The position numbers and the translations under genes are program-made. Shown here in pieces: positions 1-8,436 of a stretch of DNA of 64,000 nucleotides (the stretch's first letter is position 1; each line of letters starts with the position of its first letter). The notes below the pieces were generated by a model. It had not been told where the DNA came from. It saw only the letters and a program-made list of their open reading frames with translations, and made no database searches. This DNA comes from Ignavibacteriota bacterium (GTDB lineage: Bacteria; Bacteroidota; Ignavibacteria; Ignavibacteriales; Ignavibacteriaceae), in NCBI GenBank assembly GCA_013285405.1, contig CP053446.1:2961001-3025000 (forward strand), given 5' to 3'.

Positions 1-1
1 A

Positions 2-577
2 ATTGATTTTATTTATCTTTTATTTATTTCTTCAGGGACGATCAACCTGGGAAAACCAGTTAGCTGCATCGGCAACAATATGTCCTTTCGAAAAAAAGCT
101 TATGATGATATCGGTGGATTTGAAAATTTGTCATTCAGTGTTACTGAAGATTTTCTTTTACTCAACTCCATCCACAAGTTGGGAAAGTATAAGACCATTT
201 ATCCACTCGACAAAAATTCATTGGTTATCTCAAAACCAGCAGCTAACCTGAAAGAGTTATTCAGGCAGAAAAAACGCTGGGCTGTCGGTGGAATTGATGC
301 TCCACTGCTTGGTTTATTCTTAATGTCCTGGGCTTTTCTGACAAATGCTTTTATTCTTTTAACTCCGGTTTTCTTCAGCTCAGTTTGGATTTATTTGGTT
401 GTATTCAAAATATCAATTGATTTATTTGTACTGTATCCAATACATCAAAGATTAGGTCTTCAGAAAAATTTGAAATATTTTTTGTTATGGGAAATTTATT
501 ATATGATATATGTCGTCGTTCTTCCTTTGACAGTTTTATTCAACAAAAAAGTAAAATGGAAAGATAGAACTTACTGA
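2..577 (+). CDS. Processive family 2 glycosyltransferase, C-terminal part (5' end outside window)
   Basis: The reading frame is open from base 2 with no start, so only the last 191 residues are present. They hold two signatures of processive GT2 enzymes of the cellulose-synthase/hyaluronan-synthase type: a TED motif (in SVTEDFLL) and a (Q/R)xxRW motif (in FRQKKRWAVGG). Several hydrophobic membrane segments follow, as expected for the C-terminal membrane part. The enzyme would add sugars from a nucleotide sugar to a lipid or polysaccharide at the inner membrane. Its TGA stop overlaps the ATG of the radical SAM gene by one base, so the two are probably co-translated. The substrate cannot be inferred. 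Confidence 0.85.
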   Translation: MDFIYLLFISSGTINLGKPVSCIGNNMSFRKKAYDDIGGFENLSFSVTEDFLLLNSIHKLGKYKTIYPLDKNSLVISKPAANLKELFRQKKRWAVGGIDAPLLGLFLMSWAFLTNAFILLTPVFFSSVWIYLVVFKISIDLFVLYPIHQRLGLQKNLKYFLLWEIYYMIYVVVLPLTVLFNKKVKWKDRTY

Positions 578-1596
578 TGCTTCTTCTTTGTAATTATTAT
601 GTAACATATCGGTGCAATGCTTTTTGTGAGTTCTGCCATTTTGGTGATCATAAAAATTTTAAGGAGACACCGTATGCTGACTTAAATGATTTTAAATCGA
701 ATGTTGAACAGCTTGCAAAACTTGGAGTAAAATTTATTGATTTGACCGGAGGTGAACCCCTTCTTCATAAAGATATTCACCTGATGGCGGAGTTTGCACG
801 CAATTTTAAAATGCAGACCAGTATCACAACCAATACACTTCTTTATCCGAAGTTTGCTGAAAAACTTGCTGAAAAAATTAATCTGCTTCACTTCTCACTC
901 GATTCTCCTGATGAAGACGAGCATAACAGGATTCGGAAAGTGGATTGCTACAAGTCTGTTTTTAATAGCATTGAGATTGCAAAATCATTTAGTGAGTTTC
1001 CTGATATTCTTTTCACTGTAACAAATGAAACTTATAAAAAATTACCGCGAATGCACGAATTGGCTGCTAAACATGATTTGGTCTTACTTGTTAATCCGGT
1101 TTTCTCTTACTTTGGTAATCCCGGATTATCTGAGGATGCAGTTGATTTTATTGATGAATATTGTGATGGGAAAATGAACGTCTATCTTAATAAAGCGTTC
1201 ATGAAACTTCGCAGAGATGGTGGAAATGATATTAGTAATCCAAGTTGTAAAGCAGTCTCACGTGTGATAGTTATATCACCTTACAATGAAATTATTCTGC
1301 CTTGTTATCATTTTGCAAATGATAAAATCAATATTGACAGACCGATAGGTGAAATCAGAAAGTCGGACAAGATAAAGCATTTCTTGGATATGGAAGGACG
1401 ATTTACTTTTTGTGAGGGCTGCACAGTGAATTGTTATTTTGAACCTTCTTTTGCTATCCCGACTAATCTTTATTCGATTTCAAGTTTAACCTCAAAGTTT
1501 AAATACAGCTACAATAAACTTATCAAACAAAAAATAAAAAAGTTGTCAAAGTCCGGCTCGGATAGAAAAATTATCTCTAAATCAGAAAGTAATTAA
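577..1596 (+). CDS. Radical SAM protein with SPASM-like C-terminal cysteines
   Basis: This 339-aa protein begins with a radical SAM motif CNAFCEFC (CxxxCxxC, about residues 14-21) and the following TGGEPLLH, the GGEP-type SAM-binding strand. Further cysteines follow: one in NPSCKAV, one in ILPCYHF, and a CEGCTVNC cluster near residue 280. These resemble the auxiliary Fe-S ligands of SPASM/twitch domains. Radical SAM/SPASM enzymes modify peptides, sugars or lipids by radical chemistry. Overlap with the glycosyltransferase before it and the outer-membrane-type protein after it (last base shared with the next start) suggests a role in making an envelope molecule; this is inference. The last 40 residues are lysine-rich and look unstructured. 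Confidence 0.85.
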   Translation: MLLLCNYYVTYRCNAFCEFCHFGDHKNFKETPYADLNDFKSNVEQLAKLGVKFIDLTGGEPLLHKDIHLMAEFARNFKMQTSITTNTLLYPKFAEKLAEKINLLHFSLDSPDEDEHNRIRKVDCYKSVFNSIEIAKSFSEFPDILFTVTNETYKKLPRMHELAAKHDLVLLVNPVFSYFGNPGLSEDAVDFIDEYCDGKMNVYLNKAFMKLRRDGGNDISNPSCKAVSRVIVISPYNEIILPCYHFANDKINIDRPIGEIRKSDKIKHFLDMEGRFTFCEGCTVNCYFEPSFAIPTNLYSISSLTSKFKYSYNKLIKQKIKKLSKSGSDRKIISKSESN

Positions 1597-2423
1597 TGCG
1601 ATTTTTACTTGCTACGTTTCTGCTGCTTCTTGTAAAAATTAATTCTTTTGCACAAACTGCAACAGAATGGTTTCCTGCCGATTTAAACATTCAGCCTTTT
1701 ACTGCACATTTTCTCGAACCGAAGACCGGTTTCCAATATCTTTTTAATCTTGAAAAAGTAAGAATTGATATCGGGACATCACACGATATTATTCGTTTGA
1801 TAAAAGAAGGCGAGTCATTTTCTGTTGGTGCTGATTTTTTCACTTACACTCGTGCACGCTCAGAAAATAATTTTAAATTCCCTGTTGAAACAGTTGATTA
1901 TCTTTTTGGAGTAAATGGAAGTTATAAAAAAAAGATTGATGAAAATGAGTGGGGACTCAGGTTACGTTTCAGTCACATCAGCGCTCATCTTGTGGACGGA
2001 TATTATGATCTCGAAAATGAACTCTGGAGGAATGGGAGAGAACCATTTGTTTACAGCAGAGAATTTTTTGAACTGATTGGTTATTACAAAATTTCTGATA
2101 TCCGGATTTATGCAGGTGGCACATACAATATTCATATTGTTCCTGATGAAATAAAAAAAGAAATTTTTCAATTCGGGTTTGATTACTATCCTGATATTCT
2201 TTCAACTTCAGCATTTACTCCATTTGTCGCCTATGATTTTAAGTTAACCGGAATAGATGAATATTCAGGAAACAATATTATTTCCACTGGATTAAAATTT
2301 GGTAAACCCGAGTCAAGAGGATTCAGTATCTTAGCATCCTATTTCTCCGGCAAAAGTGTTCACGGAGAATTTTATGATATCAATGAAAATTATACAACAA
2401 TTGGAATCAATCTGGATATTTAA
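1596..2423 (+). CDS. DUF1207-like outer-membrane/periplasmic protein
   Basis: The 275-aa product starts with a signal peptide (hydrophobic residues about 3-17, ending near SFAQ). The body has a beta-strand-like pattern with many aromatic residues and ends in a strand-like YTTIGINLDI. Features such as HISAHLVDGYYD and YSREFFELIGYY resemble the DUF1207 family of Gram-negative envelope proteins, whose function is unknown; this match is from memory. The start ATG overlaps the radical SAM stop by one base, and the next gene starts two bases after its stop, so it belongs to the same transcription unit. A general beta-barrel protein of another family remains possible. Confidence 0.6.
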   Translation: MRFLLATFLLLLVKINSFAQTATEWFPADLNIQPFTAHFLEPKTGFQYLFNLEKVRIDIGTSHDIIRLIKEGESFSVGADFFTYTRARSENNFKFPVETVDYLFGVNGSYKKKIDENEWGLRLRFSHISAHLVDGYYDLENELWRNGREPFVYSREFFELIGYYKISDIRIYAGGTYNIHIVPDEIKKEIFQFGFDYYPDILSTSAFTPFVAYDFKLTGIDEYSGNNIISTGLKFGKPESRGFSILASYFSGKSVHGEFYDINENYTTIGINLDI

Positions 2424-2425
2424 AT

Positions 2426-3436
2426 ATGGCTGAACCTTTCGGAGAGAATTATTATTCTACATTCTCAACACCTCCGGTTAAGAAATTGAAAGAACGGATT
2501 CCACTGCACGTTGGTTTATTTATTATCACATTCATTACCACTACAGTTGCGGGTGTTCAATGGATAAGCGCTTCCGGTGGTCCTTGTGAATTGAAAGAGC
2601 TGTTGAGTGGACTACCATATTCAATTTCAATTCTATTGATAATAACATTTCACGAATTTGGGCATTACTTTGCTGCGATGTATCACAAAGTAAAAGCGAC
2701 GCTTCCATTTTATATTCCTTTTCCTCCAATTCCTTATTTGATAAACTTTGGGACGATGGGTGCAGTGATCAGGACAAAGACGCGCATCCATTCAAAGAAA
2801 GCTATGTTTGATATTGGCATTGCAGGACCATTCGCAGGTTTCATTGTTACAATTGTTATTCTCATTTACGGATTCCTGAATATTCCCGGAATAGATTATT
2901 TGCTGCACATTCATCCTGATTATTTTGAACCAACATACGGAAAGGAAGGCTTTGCATTAGTATTTGGCGATTCAATTCTTTTCTCTTCTCTGAAAGAAAT
3001 ATTTGTTAAGCCTGGTCAATTCTTTCCACCAATGAGCGAGATTTATCGCTACCCCTACTTATGTGCTGGTTGGTTCGGACTGTTCATTACTTCGATGAAT
3101 ATGATACCTGTTGGGCAGCTTGATGGCGGACATATATCCTTTGCAATGTTTGGAGATAAAAATCATTATAAAATTTCTGTCGCTGCTTCTCTTTTGATGT
3201 TTGCATTTGGAGCAGTTGGTTTTGCTGATGCATTTTTGGAATTAAATTTAGGAATTGGCTGGTCGGGTTGGGTTTTCTGGTCATTGATTCTGTACTTCAT
3301 CATAAAGCTAAAACACCCACCGGTACCGGATGTTACGAAACTCGATTTGGGCAGAATGTTTCTTGGGTATCTTTCATTTTTTATTTTCCTGATTTCTTTT
3401 TCTCCGATGCCTATTATGCTTACATTACCTCAATAA
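2426..3436 (+). CDS. Site-2-protease-like membrane metalloprotease (family M50)
   Basis: The 336-aa protein is an integral membrane protein with about seven hydrophobic segments. The zinc-binding HExxH motif is HEFGH at residues 76-80, inside a membrane segment, and the third ligand motif is in NMIPVGQLDGGH near residue 232. Both are hallmarks of the M50/S2P family, which cut proteins inside the membrane. The motif order and length fit the short bacterial S2P/EGY-like branch without PDZ domains. It starts two bases after the DUF1207-like gene, so it is part of the rightward envelope operon. Its substrate is not evident. Confidence 0.9.
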   Translation: MAEPFGENYYSTFSTPPVKKLKERIPLHVGLFIITFITTTVAGVQWISASGGPCELKELLSGLPYSISILLIITFHEFGHYFAAMYHKVKATLPFYIPFPPIPYLINFGTMGAVIRTKTRIHSKKAMFDIGIAGPFAGFIVTIVILIYGFLNIPGIDYLLHIHPDYFEPTYGKEGFALVFGDSILFSSLKEIFVKPGQFFPPMSEIYRYPYLCAGWFGLFITSMNMIPVGQLDGGHISFAMFGDKNHYKISVAASLLMFAFGAVGFADAFLELNLGIGWSGWVFWSLILYFIIKLKHPPVPDVTKLDLGRMFLGYLSFFIFLISFSPMPIMLTLPQ

Positions 3437-3496
3437 ATTTCAAAATATCTTAATTTTTACCTTGTGATAGTACTTGCTTCAAAATATTATTCTGCT

Positions 3497-4288
3497 ATGA
3501 GGAAAATATATTTCTTACTTATTCCACTTCTCATGTGGGGATGTGAAAAAACCTATGATGGTCTGATCGATTCGAAAACAGATAATTATCAAGTGAGTTC
3601 TATTGCAGGAATAAAAGATACTGTTGACTTAAAAAATCCCCCTGATTCATTACTCAACCTTAGGTTGTTATTCACGCAATCAAGTCAGGTATTCAAAGCT
3701 TACTTTGATATTTATTCATCGGATAATTCGCGCCTGAATACAGAGCCAGTTGAAATGGACGAAATCCTGGAAAACGTTTTTGAAAATCAGTTTATCCTCA
3801 AACGTGAATATCCAATTGGAAATTATACTATCAGATTTTCTGCTGAAGGTTTCGATGGTAAATTAAAGCAGGTTGCACTTACTACATTTTATTTTTTGAA
3901 TGGGCAGGATAATCTTCCGCCTGTAATTTCAAATTCAGTTATTGAACCTGATACTGTTATAGTTAATGATACGACAGTGATATTTACATCTATTGAAGCA
4001 ATGGACCCAAATGGTAAGAGTGATTTGCTCGAAGTATATTTTAAGGTTTACAAACCTGATGGATCCACAAATAATTTTAAGTGGTTATTACTTGATGATG
4101 GAAGTTGTTGTCCGCTTCCACCGTTCAATCAGGTCAGTGGTGATGTTACGGCAAATGATGGTATTTATTCAAGAAAAATTGAAGTTAACCAGGGGAATGA
4201 TAAAGGAACATACAGATTTGAATTTCAGGCAAGAGACAGATCAGGCGAAATTAGTAATATTATAAATCATTTCGTACTGATTCAATGA
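3497..4288 (+). CDS. Lipoprotein of unknown function with Ig-like/cadherin-like C-terminal region
   Basis: An upstream GTG at 3464 is possible, but the ATG at 3497 gives a clean lipoprotein signal (MRKIYFLLIPLLMWGC, lipobox cysteine at residue 16), so I take that start (263 aa). The mature part is rich in strands and aspartate. The second half contains PDTVIVNDTTVIFTSIEAMDPNG and VTANDGIYSRKIEV, like the 'extracellular domain with changes of sign and time' repeats seen in Bacteroidota surface proteins. It overlaps the next gene by four bases (ATGA), so translation is coupled to the beta-propeller protein. Likely exposed on a membrane surface; function unknown. Confidence 0.7.
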   Translation: MRKIYFLLIPLLMWGCEKTYDGLIDSKTDNYQVSSIAGIKDTVDLKNPPDSLLNLRLLFTQSSQVFKAYFDIYSSDNSRLNTEPVEMDEILENVFENQFILKREYPIGNYTIRFSAEGFDGKLKQVALTTFYFLNGQDNLPPVISNSVIEPDTVIVNDTTVIFTSIEAMDPNGKSDLLEVYFKVYKPDGSTNNFKWLLLDDGSCCPLPPFNQVSGDVTANDGIYSRKIEVNQGNDKGTYRFEFQARDRSGEISNIINHFVLIQ

Positions 4289-5862
4289 TTAAAAATATTT
4301 TATTACTGATCGTTTTAATTTTTTCATCAAGGATTTACGCACAGTTTAATCCGGAATCTTTCGAAGTCTCCGGTGATGAAAATTTTGTTCCGAAGATAAC
4401 TTCATCAAATCCTGTCAGCAACAGCATACTTGATATTGTAACCATTGGCGATACAGTCTGGCTTGGTACAAGCAGAGGTGTTAGTGTTTCATTCGATAGA
4501 GGAACTAACTGGACAAACTTTTACGGAACTTCGCCTTTTGGAGATGATAATATTTCTGCATTGGCTTATAATAAATATGATGGATCTATCTGGGCTGCAA
4601 CCGCAACATCTGTTCCCGGTCCTGGTGGTGGAACTGTTCCTAAAGGAACCGGATTAAAATATACAACGGACAATGGTTTGTCATGGACGCCAGTTTCTCA
4701 GCCTGTAGATCATCCTGATTCATCTATAGTAATTTTTGGAGTAAATGTTTTAAATGTTCTTCCGATAACAGTTGCCGAACAAAATTTAACTTATGATATT
4801 GCATTCACTCCGGATGCTGTTTGGATTACATCTTTTGCTGGCGGTACAAGAAGAAGTACAGATAAGGGAAAAAACTGGCAGAGAATTATTCTGCCTACGG
4901 ATAGTTTAAATTCAGTATCACCATCAGATTCTCTTTCTGAAAGAGATAAATGTATTTCACCTACTCCGGGAAATTTTTGCAATACTGGCTGGCTGAATTA
5001 CAGAGCTTTTTCGGTTGTAGCTGCTGATGATTCAACTGTTTACGTCGGAACTGCAAACGGAATTAATAAAACAACAAATGCGTACGCAATAAATCCTTCA
5101 TGGACAAAATTTAATCATCAAAATCAAGAAGAGTCAATCAGCGGAAATTTTATTACTGCACTCGGATTCAATTCTTACAATCATACAATCTGGGCTTCAT
5201 CCTGGAAAGCTAACGATATCAATGAATTTTACGCTGTAAGTTTCTCAACTAATGGTGGGAATACATGGAAGACTTCTCTAAATGAAGAACGAGGTCATAA
5301 TTTTGGATTCAAGAATGCAGATGTTATCGCATTAACGGATAACGGAGCTTTCAGATCTTCAAATTTTGCAGACACATGGATTTTACCAAATAACATTGTT
5401 GATTCAGAGTCAGGTGTTTCATTAAAAACAAATATTTTTTACAGTGCTGCATCTGAAGATAATGATGTTTGGCTCGGTTCTGCTGATGGTTTAGTACGTA
5501 TCAATGAATCAAGTGCATGGAATGGCAATTGGAAAATTTATTTTGCTTCTCAGCCGCTAAAATCGAATAGTGAGACCTATGCTTATCCGAATCCATTCTC
5601 ACCTGGGCAGGAACAGTTAAAAATAAAATACAGTACCGGAGGAACTGAAGCTAATGTTACTATAAGGATATTCGATTTTGGAATGAACTATATAAGAACC
5701 ATCATACAAAACGCACCGAGGAACAGAGATCTTGAAGGCGCTCCTGAATTTTGGGATGGACTTGATGATAATGGTAACTATTTACCGAATGGTGTTTACT
5801 TTTATCGTATTGATATTAATGATAATGATCCTCTATTTGGAAAAATTATTTATATGCGATGA
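4285..5862 (+). CDS. Secreted beta-propeller protein with FlgD-like Ig / sorting-type C-terminus
   Basis: The 525-aa protein has an N-terminal signal peptide (ending near IYAQ). The middle carries repeated sialidase/BNR-like Asp-box strands: DRGTNWTNF, DNGLSWTPV, DKGKNWQRI and NGGNTWKTS, which indicates a beta-propeller. The last 90 residues start with YPNPFSPG and include WDGLDDNGNYLPNGVYFYRI, the FlgD Ig-like fold that acts as a C-terminal cap or sorting domain in Bacteroidota secreted proteins. It would be exported to the cell surface or outside, perhaps by type IX secretion. It lies between a lipoprotein and two PorV/PorQ-like genes, all overlapping or closely packed, so they may act together. 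Confidence 0.8.
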   Translation: MIKNILLLIVLIFSSRIYAQFNPESFEVSGDENFVPKITSSNPVSNSILDIVTIGDTVWLGTSRGVSVSFDRGTNWTNFYGTSPFGDDNISALAYNKYDGSIWAATATSVPGPGGGTVPKGTGLKYTTDNGLSWTPVSQPVDHPDSSIVIFGVNVLNVLPITVAEQNLTYDIAFTPDAVWITSFAGGTRRSTDKGKNWQRIILPTDSLNSVSPSDSLSERDKCISPTPGNFCNTGWLNYRAFSVVAADDSTVYVGTANGINKTTNAYAINPSWTKFNHQNQEESISGNFITALGFNSYNHTIWASSWKANDINEFYAVSFSTNGGNTWKTSLNEERGHNFGFKNADVIALTDNGAFRSSNFADTWILPNNIVDSESGVSLKTNIFYSAASEDNDVWLGSADGLVRINESSAWNGNWKIYFASQPLKSNSETYAYPNPFSPGQEQLKIKYSTGGTEANVTIRIFDFGMNYIRTIIQNAPRNRDLEGAPEFWDGLDDNGNYLPNGVYFYRIDINDNDPLFGKIIYMR

Positions 5863-6863
5863 TGAAGAATTATTTTTTCATATTAGTTGTTTTATTTTCT
5901 TCATTGATTATTGCTCAACCGAAATTCAGTGAATTAGCAGTTAGTCCCGGGGCTTTCAGCAGGATAGGATTTGCAGCACGAGGAATCGGAATGGGTAATG
6001 CAATGTCTTCTATTACTGAAGGCGAACTTGTTTCATATTACAATCCTGCAGTAACTCCATACCAGGAAAATAATTCTTTCCAGGCTGGTTACTCATTTCT
6101 TACTCTCGACAGAGCTTTAAACTTTTTCAACTTTACGAAAAGATTTGATTTTTATTCATCAAAGGATACAAACACGGTTAACCGTAAACCAAGAACTACT
6201 GCAGGGTTAAGCGTTGGAATTATAAATTCCGGTGTGCATAATATTGATGGAAGGGATAACAACGGTTTACCAACAGGTGAACTTTCAACTTCCGAAAATC
6301 AATTTTTTATCGGATTGGCTGCAAGAATTTCTGAAAAAATATCTATCGGGCTTACAACTAAATTTTTCTATTATAGTCTTTATGAAAACATAAGTTCAAC
6401 CAGTGTAGGTTTTGACATTGGTGCATTATACCGGATTAATGAAAATTTTAATATCTCATTAGTAGTTGCAGATTTAATGAGTAAATATCAGTGGGATACT
6501 GCACCAATTTATGAACAGGAAGGAATAAAAACAGAAGATAACTTCCCTAATCTTAGAAAAATTGGGGCAAGTTATAGAAATAAGGAACTTGGTTTATTGG
6601 GTTCGATCGAATTTGAAAACAGTTCAGTGAAATCGAATATTTTCAGAGCCGGAGTTGAGTATAATATCTATGATCAATTTTATATTCGCGGCGGAATTGA
6701 TCAGTTCAATGTAAGCAATACTGATTGGCCGGTTAAACCGTCACTTGGCTTTTCATTCTTTCAGCCGTTCAGTAATTTTGTAGTAGGTGTTGATTATGCT
6801 TTTCAGATTGAACAATATTCAAGTGCTGACAGGCATATCGTAAGTGTTAATTTTAATTTTTAG
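5859..6863 (+). CDS. PorV/PorQ-family outer-membrane protein
   Basis: The 334-aa product has a signal peptide (ending near IIAQP) followed by the family's typical N-terminus, FAARGIGMGNAMSSIT, and NPAV, as in PorV/PorQ and UPF0164 beta-barrels (FadL-like folds). The chain ends in a barrel-closing strand with terminal phenylalanine (HIVSVNFNF). PorV-type proteins are outer-membrane parts of the type IX secretion system, though many paralogues have unknown roles. The start overlaps the stop of the propeller gene by four bases. A second paralogue follows after a short repeat element. Confidence 0.8.
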   Translation: MMKNYFFILVVLFSSLIIAQPKFSELAVSPGAFSRIGFAARGIGMGNAMSSITEGELVSYYNPAVTPYQENNSFQAGYSFLTLDRALNFFNFTKRFDFYSSKDTNTVNRKPRTTAGLSVGIINSGVHNIDGRDNNGLPTGELSTSENQFFIGLAARISEKISIGLTTKFFYYSLYENISSTSVGFDIGALYRINENFNISLVVADLMSKYQWDTAPIYEQEGIKTEDNFPNLRKIGASYRNKELGLLGSIEFENSSVKSNIFRAGVEYNIYDQFYIRGGIDQFNVSNTDWPVKPSLGFSFFQPFSNFVVGVDYAFQIEQYSSADRHIVSVNFNF

Positions 6864-6870
6864 TCCAAAT

Positions 6871-6973
6871 GTCATTCTGAGAAGTCCGGCATTCGCCGGA
6901 TGACGAAAGAATCTCAAAGCAAATATTTAATACAAGATTGCTTCGTCCCGAATATACCGGGACTCGCAATGAC
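6871..6973 (+). repeat. Dispersed palindromic intergenic element
   Basis: This 103-bp block between two paralogous outer-membrane genes begins GTCATT and ends AATGAC, a terminal inverted repeat. It contains two internal hairpins: CCGGC-attc-GCCGG and CCCG-aatata-CGGG. The phrases CATTCTGAGAAGTCC and AGATTGCTTCGTCCC resemble widespread dispersed repeats of Bacteroidota genomes. No coding frame crosses it. It ends only about 10 bases before the next ATG and could fold in the mRNA between the two genes. Confidence 0.7.
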
Positions 6974-6982
6974 AAATACAAA

Positions 6983-7879
6983 ATGAAAAAAATAGTTACA
7001 ATAATATTAGCGGTTACAACAATTTCTTTTGCACAATCAGCAGGCAGCAGCGGACTTTCATTTCTGAAATTTGGATTTGGTGCAAGAAATATTGCTATGG
7101 GCGATGTCGGTGCTGTTGCTTCCAATGATCTCTCTGCATTGTTTTATAATCCTTCACGGTTGGTTTCTTTTGAGCATAATGAAGCAATGTTTATGCATAA
7201 CGAATGGATACAGGATGTGAGAAGCGAAGTAGGTGGAATTAAATGGAATATGTTCAGCCTTCCCTGGGCAGTTGGTTTTAATGTGACTACAGTAGATGAT
7301 ATTGAAGTAAGAGAAAGACCCGGCGAGCCATTGTCAAAGTTCAATGCAAATTATTTTTTCGGAAGCCTTTCCTCGGGATTTAATGTTGTTGACAAACTGG
7401 ATTTCGGACTCACCTTTAAATATCTTTATGAAAGTTTGTTAAGTGATGAATCCACAGGCTACGGTTTTGATTTCGGTTTAAACTACACAACGCCGGTTGA
7501 CGGACTGACTGCATCAACCGTAATAAGAAATATCGGATCAATGAGCGAACTGCGTGTTGAAAAAACAAAACTTCCAGCAGAATTTCGATTAGGCGGTGCT
7601 TATAATTTCAATCATGAAAATTCAAAAACCGATTTTGTTTTAGCTGCAGAATTCCAAAAATATCTTGATACTGACGATATACATATTATCAGTGGAACCG
7701 AAATAATGTATAACAAAACATTTGCATTTCGTCTTGGTTATCAATCAGGTTATGAATCAAGAGGATTCACCGGTGGGCTGGGAATTTCATGGGGAAGCCT
7801 CAGGCTGGACTATGCATATATGCCATTCTCACTCGGATTGGGAAACGCAAATCTCTTTTCTATTCAATTCAAATTTTAG
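6983..7879 (+). CDS. PorV/PorQ-family outer-membrane protein (second paralogue)
   Basis: I choose the ATG at 6983 because MKKIVTIILAVTTISFAQ is a clear signal peptide and the longer frame (from 6938) would begin inside the repeat element. The 298-aa protein shows the family N-terminus FLKFGFGARNIAMGDVGAVASND and NPS, many beta strands, and a C-terminal barrel strand ending LFSIQFKF. It is a close relative in architecture of the gene at 5859. It could serve type IX secretion as a PorV-like shuttle or be a related barrel with another cargo. Its stop overlaps by four bases the stop of the convergent gene at 7876. Confidence 0.8.
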   Translation: MKKIVTIILAVTTISFAQSAGSSGLSFLKFGFGARNIAMGDVGAVASNDLSALFYNPSRLVSFEHNEAMFMHNEWIQDVRSEVGGIKWNMFSLPWAVGFNVTTVDDIEVRERPGEPLSKFNANYFFGSLSSGFNVVDKLDFGLTFKYLYESLLSDESTGYGFDFGLNYTTPVDGLTASTVIRNIGSMSELRVEKTKLPAEFRLGGAYNFNHENSKTDFVLAAEFQKYLDTDDIHIISGTEIMYNKTFAFRLGYQSGYESRGFTGGLGISWGSLRLDYAYMPFSLGLGNANLFSIQFKF

Positions 7880-8346
7880 TTTTTATTTTCGAGTACTTCA
7901 AGTATAGTTACTGTGTGCTGGATAGTAATATCCAGGTACCTGTTTTCCGTAAGATAAATCTGCAAAGCAAATTTGCTCCCTTTTGGAGTGAAAGATTCTA
8001 TTGGCAAAATTTTAGCATCGTCCAGGTCTTTCTCATATTGTTTGCAGATATTCCATAATGTTTTGAATACCTGACCGGAATTTGTTTTATTGGTAGTTCC
8101 CCAGTCTTTAATAATTGTTACAGCAATTTCATTTTTAAATTTGATTATTCCGACAGGCGAGTCATTCTTATCTGATATATAAAAAGTTCCATCTTCCTCT
8201 TCAACGACATTAAAACCTGACTTTAAATTCTCCCATACTTCCATCATATTCATTCCAAGTGTAACATCATATCCTTGCAAATTCATCGTGCTATCCTGGG
8301 CAAAAGCATTAATAGCAAAGAGTAATAATAAGAAAAAGGTTTTCAT
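7876..8346 (-). CDS. Secreted protein of unknown function
   Basis: The 156-aa product begins with a signal peptide (MKTFFLLLLFAINAFAQ). The mature part includes TLGMNMMEVWENLKSGF, typical of small periplasmic proteins in which a helix follows a 'G-M' turn, and alternating strands (IGIIKFKNEIAVTIIK-like). I do not recognise a family. It is convergent with the PorV/PorQ-like gene, with a four-base overlap of the two 3' ends, and stands alone on this strand. Probably a soluble periplasmic protein. Confidence 0.6.
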   Translation of the reverse strand: MKTFFLLLLFAINAFAQDSTMNLQGYDVTLGMNMMEVWENLKSGFNVVEEEDGTFYISDKNDSPVGIIKFKNEIAVTIIKDWGTTNKTNSGQVFKTLWNICKQYEKDLDDAKILPIESFTPKGSKFALQIYLTENRYLDITIQHTVTILEVLENKN

Positions 8347-8436
8347 GACAACTCCAAATTGAAAATTTTATTTACTGAAATTTAGTGAAGTGCAATAATC
8401 CAGCCAAAGATTTCGTAACGGAATAATTAAGAAAAT

